DNA of 64,000 nucleotides from an uncultured Rhizobium sp. (GCA_945952315.1 CAMFIE010000004.1:62001-126000), one strand, 5' to 3'. Shown: positions 27,798 through 38,007, counted from the first letter of the stretch. Made by a program: numbers and translations. Notes: generated by a model from the letters alone, not told the origin.

Positions 27798-29219
27798 ATG
27801 ACAAATTGGCTGCCGGATCTCTCCGTTGGAACAGGGCCGATCTATGTGCGTCTCGCAAACCAGATCGAGGCGGCGATAGACGAGGGCAAGCTGCCACCGG
27901 GCGCAAAACTGCCGCCCCAGCGCAACATTGCCTTCGATCTCGGGCTGACGGTCGGCACCATCAGCCGGGCCTATGCGCTGGTGCATGAACGCGGGCTCGT
28001 TTCCGGCGAAGTGGGGCGCGGCACCTATGTGCTCGACCGCGCCGAGCGAGTGGCTGCTGCCGAAGCTGATCCCGTGACAACCGCGCTTTCCGGCACCCGC
28101 GTGCAGAATGCCGAACCGGACAAGCTGCGCTTCGACAGCGCATCTGCTCCCGATGTCGGACAGGCGGATGCAGTCGCCGATATCACTGCCGCGATCATTC
28201 AGGCGCATCCTTGGGAAATCGCGAGCTATACGCGCAATTTTCCGCTGAGCTGGTCGGAAGCGGGTGTGCGCTGGTTTTCCCGCTCCGGCTTTTCGCCGCT
28301 GCCGGAACAGGTGGTGCCAACGATTGGCGCCCATGCCGCAATTGTCGCCATTCTGTCTGTGGTCACCGTGCCGGGAGACAAGGTGGCCTTCGAGCCCCTC
28401 ACCTATTCGCAGATCAGCCGCGCGGCAGGCCTCACCGGTCGCCGCTGCGTGATGGTCGAAAGCGATGAGGACGGGCTGATCCCGGAAGATTTCGAGCGGG
28501 TCTGCGCCCAGCAGCATCCGAAGCTCATCTTCCTGATGCCGAATGTGCAGAACCCGACCTTGTCCATGCTGCCGGTGGAGCGCCGCGAGAAGATTGCCGA
28601 AATCGCCCGGCGCTACGGGGTCTGGATCATCGAGGATGATCTCTATGGAACGCTGATTGCCGATCCGCCGCCGCCGATTTCCGCCTTTGCGCCGGAACGC
28701 ACCTTCATGGTCAGCGGCCTGTCGAAATCCGTGGCCGCGGGCGTGCGCGGCGGCTGGGTCTCCTGTCCGCCAGCCTATGCACCGCGCGTGCGCATTGCCC
28801 ACAAGATGATGACCGGCGGCCTGCCCTTTCTGCTTGCCGAAGTCACCGCGCGGCTGGTGCTCTCCGGCGAGGCAGAGCGGCTGATGCAGCTGACCATCGA
28901 TGAACTGGCCGCGCGCGAAAGGCTTGCCCGCGCGAGTTTCTCCGGCCACGAATTCCGCTCGCGACCGGGCATCCCGTTCCTCTGGCTGAAACTCCCGGAG
29001 CCATGGCTTTCCGGCACTTTCAAGAAGGCTGCGCAGGACGACAATGTGCTGATCGATGACGAGGACGAGTTCAAGGCCGGGCGATGCGGCACGGCGCAAC
29101 CGCATGTGCGGATCAGTTTTTCTTCGCCCTCCAACCGGGAAACGGTGCTGCGCGGCTTCCAGAAACTCGCCTGCCTGCTGGAGAGCGGACAGGCAGGCTA
29201 CGCACGGCTTGTAGGCTGA
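27798..29219 (+). CDS. MocR-type regulator (GntR HTH + aminotransferase-like domain)
   Basis: 473 residues. Residues 1-75 form a GntR winged helix (IYVRLANQIEAAIDEGKLPP, LTVGTISRAYALVHERGLV), followed by a fold-type I PLP domain with the putative PLP lysine in VSGLSKSVAAGVRGGW and DDLYG before it. MocR proteins sense amino acids, vitamin B6 or similar ligands and often regulate a divergent neighbour, here the DUF1127 gene (inference). Start ATG 27798; longer upstream frame is open but lacks HTH homology. Confidence 0.9.
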   Translation: MTNWLPDLSVGTGPIYVRLANQIEAAIDEGKLPPGAKLPPQRNIAFDLGLTVGTISRAYALVHERGLVSGEVGRGTYVLDRAERVAAAEADPVTTALSGTRVQNAEPDKLRFDSASAPDVGQADAVADITAAIIQAHPWEIASYTRNFPLSWSEAGVRWFSRSGFSPLPEQVVPTIGAHAAIVAILSVVTVPGDKVAFEPLTYSQISRAAGLTGRRCVMVESDEDGLIPEDFERVCAQQHPKLIFLMPNVQNPTLSMLPVERREKIAEIARRYGVWIIEDDLYGTLIADPPPPISAFAPERTFMVSGLSKSVAAGVRGGWVSCPPAYAPRVRIAHKMMTGGLPFLLAEVTARLVLSGEAERLMQLTIDELAARERLARASFSGHEFRSRPGIPFLWLKLPEPWLSGTFKKAAQDDNVLIDDEDEFKAGRCGTAQPHVRISFSSPSNRETVLRGFQKLACLLESGQAGYARLVG

Positions 29220-29335
29220 GGGAAATTGATTGGGCAGATTGGCGTTTTTGCCGCACATCAGCGGTTTCCTTTGGAGCCGAAACGCTCTAAAGAGACGCCA
29301 ATCCCAAGCCTAAAGTCTTCAAGGGGGCTCCCGCC

Positions 29336-31576
29336 ATGAGCGTTTCCAACACCCGCCCGATCACCCCTGATCTGATTGCCTCCCACGGCCTGAAGCCGGA
29401 TGAGTATCAGCGCATCCTGTCGCTGATCGGGCGCGAGCCGACCTTTACCGAGCTTGGCATCTTCTCGGCGATGTGGAACGAGCACTGCTCCTACAAGTCC
29501 TCCAAGAAATGGCTGCGCACCCTGCCGACCAAGGGGCCGCGCGTGATCCAAGGCCCGGGCGAAAATGCGGGCGTTGTCGATATCGATGACGGCGATTGCG
29601 TGGTCTTCAAGATGGAGAGCCACAACCATCCCTCCTATATCGAACCCTATCAGGGTGCCGCGACCGGTGTCGGCGGAATTCTGCGTGACGTGTTCACCAT
29701 GGGCGCCCGCCCGGTAGCCGCCATGAATGCCCTGCGTTTCGGCGCGCCGGATCATCCGAAGACCCGGCACCTTGTTTCAGGTGTGGTCGCAGGCGTCGGT
29801 GGCTATGGCAATTCCTTCGGCGTGCCGACGGTTGGCGGCGAAGTGGAATTCGATGCCCGCTATAACGGCAATATTCTCGTCAACGCCTTTGCCGCCGGTC
29901 TCGCAAAGTCGGATGCGATCTTCTACTCGAAGGCGGAAGGCGTAGGTCTGCCGGTGGTGTATCTCGGTGCGAAGACGGGCCGCGACGGCGTGGGCGGCGC
30001 CACGATGGCTTCTGCCGAGTTTGACGAATCGATCGAGGAAAAGCGCCCGACCGTTCAGGTCGGCGACCCCTTCACTGAAAAGTGCCTGCTGGAAGCCTGC
30101 CTTGAACTGATGAAGACCGGCGCCGTCATCGCCATTCAAGACATGGGGGCTGCCGGCCTCACCTGCTCTGCCGTGGAAATGGGCGCAAAGGGCGATCTCG
30201 GCATCGAGCTGAACCTTGACCTGGTGCCGGTGCGCGAAGAGCGCATGACGGCCTATGAAATGATGCTGTCGGAAAGCCAGGAGCGCATGCTCATGGTGCT
30301 GAAGCCGGAAAAGGAAGAGGAAGCCAAGGCGATCTTCGTGAAGTGGGGCCTCGATTTCGCAATCGTCGGCAAGACCACGGATGACCTGCGCTTCCGCATC
30401 CTGCATCAGGGCGAGGAAGTGGCGAACCTGCCGATCAAGGAACTGGGCGACGAAGCCCCGGAATATGACCGCCCCTGGACGCCCGCGGAGCCGAAGGCCG
30501 CCCTTTCGAAGAGCGACATTCCGCAAGCCGATGTCGCCGATGCAGTGCTGAAGCTGGTGGGCTCGGCCAACAATTCCTCGCGTCGGTGGGTCTACGAGCA
30601 GTATGACACGCTGATCCAGGGCAATTCGCTGCAGCTTCCGGGCGGTGATGCCGGTGTGGTGCGGGTGGAAGGCCATGCGCATAAGGCGCTTGCCTTCTCC
30701 TCCGATGTTACCCCGCGCTATGTCGAGGCCGATCCTTATGAAGGCGGCAAGCAGGCGGTTGCCGAATGCTGGCGCAACCTGACGGCCACCGGCGCGCTGC
30801 CGCTCGCTTCCACCGACAACCTCAATTTCGGCAATCCGGAACGCCCGGAAATCATGAGCCAGTTCGTCCATGCCATCAAGGGCATCGGCGAGGCCTGCAC
30901 GGTGCTCGAATTCCCGATCGTTTCCGGCAATGTGTCGCTCTACAATGAAACCAACGGTCAGGGCATCCTGCCGACACCGACCATCGGTGGCGTCGGCCTG
31001 ATCAAGGACTGGTCGCGCATGGCCCGCATCCGCTTTGCGGAACAGGGTCAGGCGATCCTGCTCGCCGGTGCGCCGAAAAGCTGGGGCACCCATCTCGGCC
31101 AGTCGGTCTATCTGCGTGATATCCATGGCCGCATCGATGGTTCGGCGCCGCCGGTCGATCTTGCCCACGAAAAGCGTGTCGGCGATTTCGTGCGCGGCCT
31201 GATCCATGATGGTCTGGCAACGGCCGTGCACGATTGCTCGGGCGGTGGTCTGGCTCTGGCCGTTGCGGAAATGGCCATGGCCTCCGGCATCGGTGCGCAT
31301 ATCAATGCGCTCGAAGGACATGACCCGATCCCGGTCTTCTTCGGCGAGGATCAGGGCCGCTACGTGATCACCGTCAAGGAAAGCAATATCGACCGTGTGC
31401 TCGCACGCGCCGAAGCCGCAGGCGTCTTCTGCCCATGGATCGGCCGCACCGGCGGCTCATGGCTGACGCTTGGCAATGCGCGCCCGGTTGCAATTGAGCA
31501 ATTGCGCTCGGCCCATGAATCATGGTTCCCTGACTTCATGAACGGCGGCGAGACCCTGCCCGCTGCCGCAGAGTGA
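29336..31576 (+). CDS. purL: FGAM synthase large subunit (small PurL)
   Basis: 746 residues, the short PurL type that needs PurS and PurQ. Converts FGAR to FGAM with ATP and ammonia from Pur[18 protein letters not shown] and [14 protein letters not shown] at the start and [20 protein letters not shown] carry ATP and catalytic residues. It has no glutaminase domain, as expected. bolA starts 17 bp later. Confidence 0.97.
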   Translation: MSVSNTRPITPDLIASHGLKPDEYQRILSLIGREPTFTELGIFSAMWNEHCSYKSSKKWLRTLPTKGPRVIQGPGENAGVVDIDDGDCVVFKMESHNHPSYIEPYQGAATGVGGILRDVFTMGARPVAAMNALRFGAPDHPKTRHLVSGVVAGVGGYGNSFGVPTVGGEVEFDARYNGNILVNAFAAGLAKSDAIFYSKAEGVGLPVVYLGAKTGRDGVGGATMASAEFDESIEEKRPTVQVGDPFTEKCLLEACLELMKTGAVIAIQDMGAAGLTCSAVEMGAKGDLGIELNLDLVPVREERMTAYEMMLSESQERMLMVLKPEKEEEAKAIFVKWGLDFAIVGKTTDDLRFRILHQGEEVANLPIKELGDEAPEYDRPWTPAEPKAALSKSDIPQADVADAVLKLVGSANNSSRRWVYEQYDTLIQGNSLQLPGGDAGVVRVEGHAHKALAFSSDVTPRYVEADPYEGGKQAVAECWRNLTATGALPLASTDNLNFGNPERPEIMSQFVHAIKGIGEACTVLEFPIVSGNVSLYNETNGQGILPTPTIGGVGLIKDWSRMARIRFAEQGQAILLAGAPKSWGTHLGQSVYLRDIHGRIDGSAPPVDLAHEKRVGDFVRGLIHDGLATAVHDCSGGGLALAVAEMAMASGIGAHINALEGHDPIPVFFGEDQGRYVITVKESNIDRVLARAEAAGVFCPWIGRTGGSWLTLGNARPVAIEQLRSAHESWFPDFMNGGETLPAAAE

Positions 31577-31593
31577 TGTGAGGAGACTTCTGC

Positions 31594-31827
31594 ATGGCGA
31601 TGAACCCCGGCGATATTGAAGACCTGATCAAGGCTGGCATTCCCGGCGCAAAGGTCACGATCCGTGATCTGGCGGGCGATGGTGATCACTATGCGGCAGA
31701 AGTCGTGGCGGAAGCCTTCCGGGGCAAGACCCGCGTGCAGCAGCACCAGATGGTCTACAAGGCACTACAGGGAAACATGGGCGGCGCGTTGCACGCGCTG
31801 GCACTCCAGACGAGTGCGCCGGAATAA
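31594..31827 (+). CDS. BolA-family protein
   Basis: 77 residues of the BolA/YrbA group, with the helix-turn class segment GDHYAAEVVAEAFRGKTRVQ and conserved HQMVYKAL. BolA proteins pair with CGFS monothiol glutaredoxins to handle Fe-S clusters or sense iron, and a CGFS glutaredoxin gene lies 1.8 kb downstream. GAGGAG precedes ATG. A strong terminator follows. Confidence 0.92.
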   Translation: MAMNPGDIEDLIKAGIPGAKVTIRDLAGDGDHYAAEVVAEAFRGKTRVQQHQMVYKALQGNMGGALHALALQTSAPE

Positions 31828-31853
31828 GCAAGATCATCGATAGGTGACATCAG

Positions 31854-31884
31854 AACCCGCGCTGCAAGGCGCGGGTTTTTCTTT
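31854..31884 (+). terminator. Intrinsic terminator after bolA
   Basis: Perfect 9-bp stem AACCCGCGC/GCGCGGGTT, 6-base loop, tail TTTTCTTT. It ends the purL-bolA unit. Confidence 0.85.
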
Positions 31885-31887
31885 GCC

Positions 31888-33051
31888 TCATGCCTGCCCG
31901 ATGCGGCCATCCGCAGCGATGGGCGGAAGGTTCTGGGCGGTAAAGTCACGAAAATCCGCAGCCGATAGCGGCCCTGCCGTCATCAGCGTGAAATCGAAGC
32001 TGCCGCGTCGGTCAGGCCCCAGCACATACTGGCGATGCATGCGCAACAGATCGCGCTTGATCCGCTTGTAGCGTTCCGGTGAAAGCACGGTCCGGAAACG
32101 GAAGGGCACGATCTTAGGCTGCGGCGCCTGCGGAAAGCCGCTCGCAGCCACCGTATGGGCCTTGTAGAGATGGATCGGATCGGTCAGCGACTGGATATCG
32201 AACCAGAGCACATCTGGGCAATTCGCAATCAGGCCAATCCGCGAGCGCAGCACCTTTGCACTCCTCAACAGCGCGCATTGCAGGGCCGCACCGCCGAGCG
32301 TCGCGAAGATCACCTTCTTGCCCGAGAGCCGGTCCGGCTTTTCCTCCAGCAGCCGCCCGAGCGCGTGCAGCGCAAGGCTCGCCCCCATGGAATGGGAGGT
32401 GATCAGATATTCATCCGCCGGCTTTTCCAGCGCGCGGTCGAGCGCCCTTGCAGCGTCCTCGATAAAGGCGAGCGTTTCGGCGTCCTTCACCTGCGCCCCG
32501 CGCACGGCAAGCCGCCAGTCGGCGAAAAGGTGCAGCGTGTGCAACCGGTCGGAAAAGGGAATGAATCCATAGATAAAGAAGACGAGGGCGGCGGGCAGGC
32601 TCCAGAGATAATGCCAGAGTTGCAGATGAAGCATCCCGGGGATCATCGCGATGGCCAGTGAAAGGCCGATGCCGAAGGCGATGAAAAGGAAGGGAAACAG
32701 GAAGAACAGACCGAAGCGCCAGGCATGGCGGAAATAGCCGAACATGCCCCCTTCGAGGATAACCCGCAGGCCCGCGACATAGCCTTTGACCATCTGGGTC
32801 AACAGACCGGGCTTCCGCAAGCCGGTGATGATCGCATTGTGATCAAGGATGGTGATGTCGGAGACGACGTGCCAGTTCGGCCCCCTGCCCTCGACGGCCA
32901 TTTCCCGGCCCTCCAGCGCACCCGTCTCAAAGCTGCAATTCCAGACCTCGGCCGCCTGCGCCGCCGAGCGGGCATAGCGGTTTCGATGGTCGTCCGCATC
33001 GAGCGGCTCGAAACCGGGGAAATGCACCACAATTCTCTTTTCGATTGTCAC
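31888..33051 (-). CDS. Membrane alpha/beta hydrolase-like protein
   Basis: 387 residues with two or three hydrophobic segments around 110-165 (FGLFFLFPFLFIAFGIGLSL, LWSLPAALVFFIYGFI) between an N-terminal soluble part and a C-terminal part. In the latter, ITSHSMGASLALHALG looks like a serine-hydrolase nucleophile elbow (S-H-S-M-G). VVHFPGFEPLDADDH at the N-terminus may be the start of a hydrolase sheet. I do not recognise the family further. The GTG start at 33051 is weakly supported. Confidence 0.65.
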   Translation of the reverse strand: MTIEKRIVVHFPGFEPLDADDHRNRYARSAAQAAEVWNCSFETGALEGREMAVEGRGPNWHVVSDITILDHNAIITGLRKPGLLTQMVKGYVAGLRVILEGGMFGYFRHAWRFGLFFLFPFLFIAFGIGLSLAIAMIPGMLHLQLWHYLWSLPAALVFFIYGFIPFSDRLHTLHLFADWRLAVRGAQVKDAETLAFIEDAARALDRALEKPADEYLITSHSMGASLALHALGRLLEEKPDRLSGKKVIFATLGGAALQCALLRSAKVLRSRIGLIANCPDVLWFDIQSLTDPIHLYKAHTVAASGFPQAPQPKIVPFRFRTVLSPERYKRIKRDLLRMHRQYVLGPDRRGSFDFTLMTAGPLSAADFRDFTAQNLPPIAADGRIGQA

Positions 33052-33266
33052 GGTCTGAATTGCCTGTTTTGAGGAGTAACCAACGACGGGTGGGAAACCA
33101 CGCGCCCATGCGCCTTACAAACGTGCCCTTTATGCGGCAAAAGCCGCTTCGTCCACTGCCAAGCGGTCATCTATGCATGTTGCGCATGGTAGCCAGTCAA
33201 GCCATGCAAGATTTGGTAGACGGTTTTTGGAAAAGCAGTCTGGAATTTACCCTTGGACATGCTATT

Positions 33267-33538
33267 TAGAGCAGAGTTCGAGCGGATTGAATCATTCTGC
33301 GGGAAGGAATTTTCCCGAGGACCGAGGACTTCGCCGAAGGCCATATCTGGATATACGGTCGAGGCGAAGGCCGACGGTAATCGGGAAAATTCATCCCGCC
33401 CGAGGGGTTGGCTGAAACCGGCTTTCCACTTGCGTCAGCCGGCTTGGAGATAGGCGCGCTATCTCCTGCGCCGACTTCCTCGTGGAAAACCCGGTTTGAG
33501 CCAACAGAATTGATCCAATCTGCTCAAACTCTGCTCTA
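33267..33538. mobile_element. MITE-like 268-bp element with terminal inverted repeats and nested palindromes
   Basis: The left end GAGCAGAGTTCGAGCGGATT continues as GAATCATTCTG. The reverse complement of the right end matches it over about 31 bases with three substitutions and one indel. Both ends abut TA (33267-33268 and 33537-33538), as expected for a TA target duplication. Inside are further palindromes: GAATTTTCCCGA (33307-33318) against TCGGGAAAATTC (33381-33392), CTTCGCC against GGCGAAG, and GGAGATAG/CTATCTCC around 33446-33466. No transposase is encoded. A rhizobial intergenic mosaic repeat (RIME-like) is an alternative view. The rest of the gap (33052-33266) shows nothing clear. Confidence 0.65.
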
Positions 33539-33583
33539 ACGAAACACCAACGGGCCTTGACCCCGATGCGAGAGGACAAATCC

Positions 33584-33916
33584 ATGAGCGGCATCAACGA
33601 ATTTATCGACAACGAAGTGAAGAACACCGATGTTGTTCTCTTCATGAAGGGCACGCCCCAGTTCCCGCAGTGTGGTTTCTCCGGCCAGGTTGTCCAGATT
33701 CTGGATTATCTCGGCGTTGCCTACAAGGGCATCAACGTTCTCGCCGATAACGAAATCCGCGAAGGCATCAAGGCCTATTCGAACTGGCCGACCATTCCGC
33801 AGCTCTACATCAAGGGCGAATTCGTCGGCGGTTGCGATATCGTGCGCGAGATGTTCCAGGCTGGCGAACTCCAGCAGCATCTGCAGAAGGAAGGCATCGC
33901 CGTTCGCGCGGCCTGA
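33584..33916 (+). CDS. grxD: Monothiol glutaredoxin, Grx4/GrxD type
   Basis: 110 residues with the CGFS active site (Cys30) in [11 protein letters not shown] and the glutathione-binding [22 protein letters not shown] glutaredoxins carry [2Fe-2S] clusters with glutathione and BolA. ATG 33584 follows AGAGGACA. Its upstream region begins only 45 bp after the MITE-like element, so its promoter may be in or next to the repeat. Confidence 0.95.
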   Translation: MSGINEFIDNEVKNTDVVLFMKGTPQFPQCGFSGQVVQILDYLGVAYKGINVLADNEIREGIKAYSNWPTIPQLYIKGEFVGGCDIVREMFQAGELQQHLQKEGIAVRAA

Positions 33917-33960
33917 GCCTCGAGACGGCAGATCGCCGTTTCCCAAAAGTGATTGCATGC

Positions 33961-33999
33961 AAGGGCGCTACCTCACCCGTAGCGCCTTGTCGTTTTTGT
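33961..33999 (+). terminator. Intrinsic terminator after grxD
   Basis: Stem GGCGCTAC/GTAGCGCC (with an outer AAG/CTT extension), 7-base loop, tail ending in TTTTTG. Confidence 0.8.
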
Positions 34000-34015
34000 T
34001 TGGAGATTTCTATTC

Positions 34016-35263
34016 ATGTCCAGCCTTACTCCCGAAGCGCAGGCAAAACTTGGCGGCATGGGCCGCATCGAATTCATTGCAATGATGGCATCCCTGATGG
34101 CGCTGAATGCGCTTGCCATCGATATCATGCTGCCCGGTCTTCAGGAGATCGGCGCAAGCCTCGGCGTCGCCAACGAAAACCACCGCCAGTATGTGATCAC
34201 CGCCTATCTGATCGGCTTCGGTTTCGCACAGCTTGCCTATGGCCCGATCTCCGACCGGTTTGGCCGCCGCATGCCCCTGCTTGTCGGCCTGTCGATCTAT
34301 ATTCTTTCGGGCGCTGCCATTGTCGCAGTGCCGAGTTTTGCCGGGATGCTGATCCTGCGCTTCGTGCAGGGGCTTGGCTCTGCCGCGATGCGGGTCATCA
34401 CGGTTTCCATCGTACGGGACATTTTCGGTGGCCGGGCCATGGCGGAAGTCATGTCGCTGATCATGATGGTGTTCATGGTCGCGCCGGTGCTTGCCCCTGC
34501 AACGGGTCAGGTCGTGATGCTGTTCGGCAACTGGCACCTGATCTTCGTGTTCATCACGGTGGTTGCCCTGATCAACTCCACCTGGGCATGGTTGCGCCTG
34601 CCGGAAACGCTTGATCCGCAAGATGTGCGTCCGCTCAACCTGCGCTCGGTGCTTGATGGCTTCCGGATCGTTCTGACGAACCGGATCGCGCTTTGCTACA
34701 CGATTTCCAGCACCTTCATCTTCGGCGCGCTGTTCGGCTTCATCAATTCGGCGCAACAGGTCTATGTCGGCATTTACGGGCTTGGGCTGTGGTTCCCCTT
34801 GGCCTTCGCTGCCGTCGCGCTGTTCATGTCCTTCTCGTCCTTCCTGAATTCGAAGCTGGTTGGCCGGTTCGGCATGCGCAAGCTTTCGCATGCTGCCCTT
34901 CTGGGTTTCATCACCGTCAATGCCTTCTGGCTTGCCTGCCAGATGCTGTTTGATGGTCCGATGCCCTTCCCGCTGTTCCTGTCACTGTTTGCGCTTTCCA
35001 TGTTCCAGTTCGGCTGGATCGGCTCGAATTTCAACACGCTAGCGATGGAACCGCTTGGCCATGTGGCTGGTACTGCCTCATCCGTCCTCGGCTTCATGGG
35101 CACTGTTGGCGGCGCGCTGATCGGCGCGGCGATCGGGCAGGCTTTCGATGGCACGGCCCTGCCGATGATCGGCGGCTTCTTTACCGTCTCGCTGATCGGA
35201 CTGGTCTTCGTGCTGATTGCGGAAAAGGGCCGCCTGTTTCAGGCGCAGAACAAACCGATCTGA
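34016..35263 (+). CDS. Bcr/CflA-type multidrug MFS exporter
   Basis: 415 residues, twelve predicted membrane helices. The MFS loop GPISDRFGRRMPLL after helix 2 and the drug:proton antiporter motif region APVLAPATGQVV in helix 5 fit the Bcr/CflA group, which exports drugs or cysteine-like metabolites with protons. AIDIMLPGLQEIGASLG near the N-terminus is typical of helix 1 in this family. Substrate unknown. Confidence 0.88.
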   Translation: MSSLTPEAQAKLGGMGRIEFIAMMASLMALNALAIDIMLPGLQEIGASLGVANENHRQYVITAYLIGFGFAQLAYGPISDRFGRRMPLLVGLSIYILSGAAIVAVPSFAGMLILRFVQGLGSAAMRVITVSIVRDIFGGRAMAEVMSLIMMVFMVAPVLAPATGQVVMLFGNWHLIFVFITVVALINSTWAWLRLPETLDPQDVRPLNLRSVLDGFRIVLTNRIALCYTISSTFIFGALFGFINSAQQVYVGIYGLGLWFPLAFAAVALFMSFSSFLNSKLVGRFGMRKLSHAALLGFITVNAFWLACQMLFDGPMPFPLFLSLFALSMFQFGWIGSNFNTLAMEPLGHVAGTASSVLGFMGTVGGALIGAAIGQAFDGTALPMIGGFFTVSLIGLVFVLIAEKGRLFQAQNKPI

Positions 35264-35297
35264 GATCGGCGATCAATTTCAACCTTGCAGAGGCCGG

Positions 35298-36176
35298 TCA
35301 ATCACCGGCCTTTTCCATGTCTGCCTTCAGGTTCGCGAAATCGAACAGCTTCGGATCCAGCAGATGCGACGGGTTGACGTGGGAGAGTGCCCGCAACATC
35401 CGCTCCTTGCGGCCTGGCATTTTCGCTTCCATCTCGGCAATCATCGCCTTCATGGCATTGCGCTGCAGCCCGTCCTGCGAACCGCAGAGATCACAGGGAA
35501 TGATGGGGAAACGCATTGCCTCGGCAAATTTCGCGAGATCTTCCTCGGCGCAATAGGCAAGCGGCCGCAGCACCATAAGATCACCCTCGTCATTCAGAAG
35601 CTTGGCAGGCATAGACGCGAGCCTGCCGCCATGGAAGAGGTTCATGAAGAAGGTTTCGAGAATATCCTCGCGGTGATGGCCGAGCACCAGCGCATCACAA
35701 CCCTCTTCCCGTGCAATCCGATAAAGATTGCCGCGCCGAAGACGGGAGCAGAGAGAGCAATAGGTCGCGCCTTCCGGTACCTTTTCCTTCACCACCGAAT
35801 AGGTATCGCGATATTCGATGCGGTAGCGAACCCCAAGCGCCGAAAGATAATCCGGCAGGATGTGCTTCGGAAAATTCGGCTGCCCCTGATCCAGATTGCA
35901 GGCGACGAGTTCCACCGGCAGCAGGCCGCGCCATTGAAGATCCAGCAGGATCGCGAGCAGTCCGTAGCTGTCCTTGCCGCCCGAAAGCCCGATCAGCCAG
36001 CGTTTCTGGCCGGAAAGCATGGAAAAATCATCCATCGCCTGCCGCACATGGCGCAACAGCCGCTTGCGCAACTTGTTGAAGGAAACGCTTTGCGGCACAT
36101 CGGCAAACAGCCGCGCCATCGGCCCATCGGCCGGAAATGCAGCATCCTCCGGTTCGATCACATCCTGAACGGTCAT
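35298..36176 (-). CDS. ttcA: tRNA 2-thiocytidine(32) synthetase
   Basis: 292 residues. Adds sulfur to C32 of certain tRNAs using a [4Fe-4S] cluster. The PP-loop [11 protein letters not shown] is present, together with the cluster cysteines in [12 protein letters not shown] and the later CDLCGSQ. ATG overlaps the stop of the deacetylase gene (ATGA), making it the last gene of the GT39-GT2-YdjC operon, perhaps by chance rather than functional link. Confidence 0.95.
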   Translation of the reverse strand: MTVQDVIEPEDAAFPADGPMARLFADVPQSVSFNKLRKRLLRHVRQAMDDFSMLSGQKRWLIGLSGGKDSYGLLAILLDLQWRGLLPVELVACNLDQGQPNFPKHILPDYLSALGVRYRIEYRDTYSVVKEKVPEGATYCSLCSRLRRGNLYRIAREEGCDALVLGHHREDILETFFMNLFHGGRLASMPAKLLNDEGDLMVLRPLAYCAEEDLAKFAEAMRFPIIPCDLCGSQDGLQRNAMKAMIAEMEAKMPGRKERMLRALSHVNPSHLLDPKLFDFANLKADMEKAGD

Positions 36177-36988
36177 CCGCCAATCCCCCGCAGCGCCAAT
36201 GGTATGGTTGCCATCAACGCCTTGAATTCGGCCTCGCGCGCCTCGACAAGCACGTCGCGGCTTCTCAGCACTTCATCCGCAAAACCCGGATGGCACATGA
36301 CGACCACCTGAGGCGGCAGCGTGCGCTGCCAATGCTTCAGGGCGGGCGCGAAAGCTTCCGGAGACGTCCAGTCGTAGAAACCGGCAAGCGGCCCTTCGAC
36401 CGGATAACCGGCACCGCGCAGGCGCACATTGAAGCCTCGGGCAAGCAAAGCCACGAAGGCGACCTTCGCCTTCAGCGCCGCTCCCCCCGCCTGGGAGACG
36501 GCGGGCGCGCCGCGCAACCAGGGCATGGACCCGGATTTCCTGAAAAAGCCCGCCTTTTCCTGCAACCATTGCCGGGCGGGCCGCAGGAAATGCACATGCT
36601 GATGCCCATCGATATAGGCGGGCGGCCTGCCCCAGTGGCGCATAAACGCGGCAAGCTGCGCATCCAGCTCCGCACGGATCGCCCCGTCATGGCGATGACT
36701 GGTGGACGTGGCAGCCAAAAGCGTCTTCAGCGCCGGCATGCGCCCGTTCCCCTCGGTTGAAAAGCCGGTCAGGCCTTCAAAATCCGTCAGCGTCAGGTGA
36801 ATGCCGATTTCGCATTCAGCGATATCTTTTACGCCAGCAAGCAACTTGGCCTCTTCCGGCCATTCGGGAAACAGCGTCATGCAACCCGTGCCGGTGAGCC
36901 GCCCGGCAGCCAGCAATTGCCGGATCCCGTCGCTCACCCCCGGCGAAAGTGCGTAATCATCGGCAACAAGGCGGAAGCGTCCGGTCAT
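36173..36988 (-). CDS. YdjC/ChbG/HpnK-family deacetylase (NaxD-like)
   Basis: 271 residues with the YdjC metal and catalytic motifs: [15 protein letters not shown] at the start, [18 protein letters not shown] and MCHPGFAD. Family members remove N-acetyl groups from chitin-derived disaccharides (ChbG), hopanoid precursors (HpnK) or, in Francisella NaxD, the GalNAc of an undecaprenyl-phosphate carrier. It is coupled by 4-bp overlaps to a GT2 gene upstream and ttcA downstream. With a GT2 and a GT39 in the same operon, the NaxD-type role on a lipid-linked sugar is the best guess (inference). Confidence 0.85.
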   Translation of the reverse strand: MTGRFRLVADDYALSPGVSDGIRQLLAAGRLTGTGCMTLFPEWPEEAKLLAGVKDIAECEIGIHLTLTDFEGLTGFSTEGNGRMPALKTLLAATSTSHRHDGAIRAELDAQLAAFMRHWGRPPAYIDGHQHVHFLRPARQWLQEKAGFFRKSGSMPWLRGAPAVSQAGGAALKAKVAFVALLARGFNVRLRGAGYPVEGPLAGFYDWTSPEAFAPALKHWQRTLPPQVVVMCHPGFADEVLRSRDVLVEAREAEFKALMATIPLALRGIGG

Positions 36989-37947
36989 TCGCCCTGCTCC
37001 GGCTGGTGAATGCGGCGGGCGAGATAGAGCGGCCGGTCCTTGGTTTCGCTGATGCCGACCCAGAGATATTCGCCGATCAGTCCCAGCAGTGCCAGATTGA
37101 AACCGCCAAATACCGCGACCGCCACCATGAGGCTCGGATAGCCGGGCACGGCCACGCCGTAGAACAACACTTCAAGCAGGATTTTCGCCCCGTAAATCAG
37201 CCCGCAGATACCCGTGAACACACCGAGCAAGGAAAAGATGCGCAGCGGAATGACGGAAAACGAGGTTATGCCTTCGAGCGACAGGCTGATCAGCGAGAGC
37301 CTGGACCAGCGCGAGGTGGACCCCTGCCGTTCATCCGGCGTATAGGCCACGCCCTTCTGGCGGAAACCCGCCCAGGCATAGAGCCCCTTGTTGAAGCGGC
37401 GCTTGTCCCTGACCTTCAGAAAGGCATCGCAGACGGCGCGGCGCATGATGCGGAAATCACCGGCATTTTCCGGCATGGTGAAGCGCTGCTGGAAATTGAT
37501 GAGCCGGTAGAAAAGGCGCGAGGCCACATCCTTGCGGAAGGATTCCTGCCGCCGGTCATCGCGGATCGTATAGACCACATCGAGTTCCGGATCGCTGGTG
37601 AGTTCCTCGATCAGTTGCATGCAGACCGCATAGGGATGCTGCAGATCCGCATCGATCATCATGACCAGATCGCCGGTCGCATGTTCCATGCCTGCAAAAA
37701 GCGCAACTTCCTTGCCGAAATTGCGGCTGAGCTCGACGATTTTCCACTGGCCTGTCAGCGTGCGCCGGAAGGCGGCGACACTGTCGTCGCGGCTGCCGTC
37801 ATCCACCAGCACGGTCTCGAGCGAAAGGCCGAAGCGGGTGGAGATTTCCGCTTCCATACGACGCAGGAATTCTCCGAGACGCGCGACGTTGCCGCTCTCG
37901 TTCAGAAAGGGAATGACGAGGGACAGCACGGGCATCTCGTTCTCCAT
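36985..37947 (-). CDS. GT2 polyprenyl-phosphate glycosyltransferase (ArnC/FlmF-like)
   Basis: 320 residues. An N-terminal GT2 domain shows SLVIPFLNESGNVARL, LVDDGSRDDS, RNFGKEVALFAGM and the metal-binding MIDADLQHP. Two membrane helices near 235-295 (IFSLLGVFTGICGLIYGA, FGGFNLALLGLIGEYLWVG) follow, as in ArnC, DPM synthases and GtrB. The enzyme most likely puts a sugar from a nucleotide donor onto undecaprenyl phosphate at the inner membrane. Its stop overlaps the start of the YdjC gene. Confidence 0.88.
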   Translation of the reverse strand: MENEMPVLSLVIPFLNESGNVARLGEFLRRMEAEISTRFGLSLETVLVDDGSRDDSVAAFRRTLTGQWKIVELSRNFGKEVALFAGMEHATGDLVMMIDADLQHPYAVCMQLIEELTSDPELDVVYTIRDDRRQESFRKDVASRLFYRLINFQQRFTMPENAGDFRIMRRAVCDAFLKVRDKRRFNKGLYAWAGFRQKGVAYTPDERQGSTSRWSRLSLISLSLEGITSFSVIPLRIFSLLGVFTGICGLIYGAKILLEVLFYGVAVPGYPSLMVAVAVFGGFNLALLGLIGEYLWVGISETKDRPLYLARRIHQPEQGE

Positions 37948-38007
37948 GTCTCACTCCGCGCTTCCATGGCCCGGCTTTGGCCGGAAGGCAAGGCGCAGGG
38001 ACAAAAA

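Noticed and set aside
29777..31321. 514-codon open frame antisense to purL
   Set aside because: purL is unmistakable on the plus strand.
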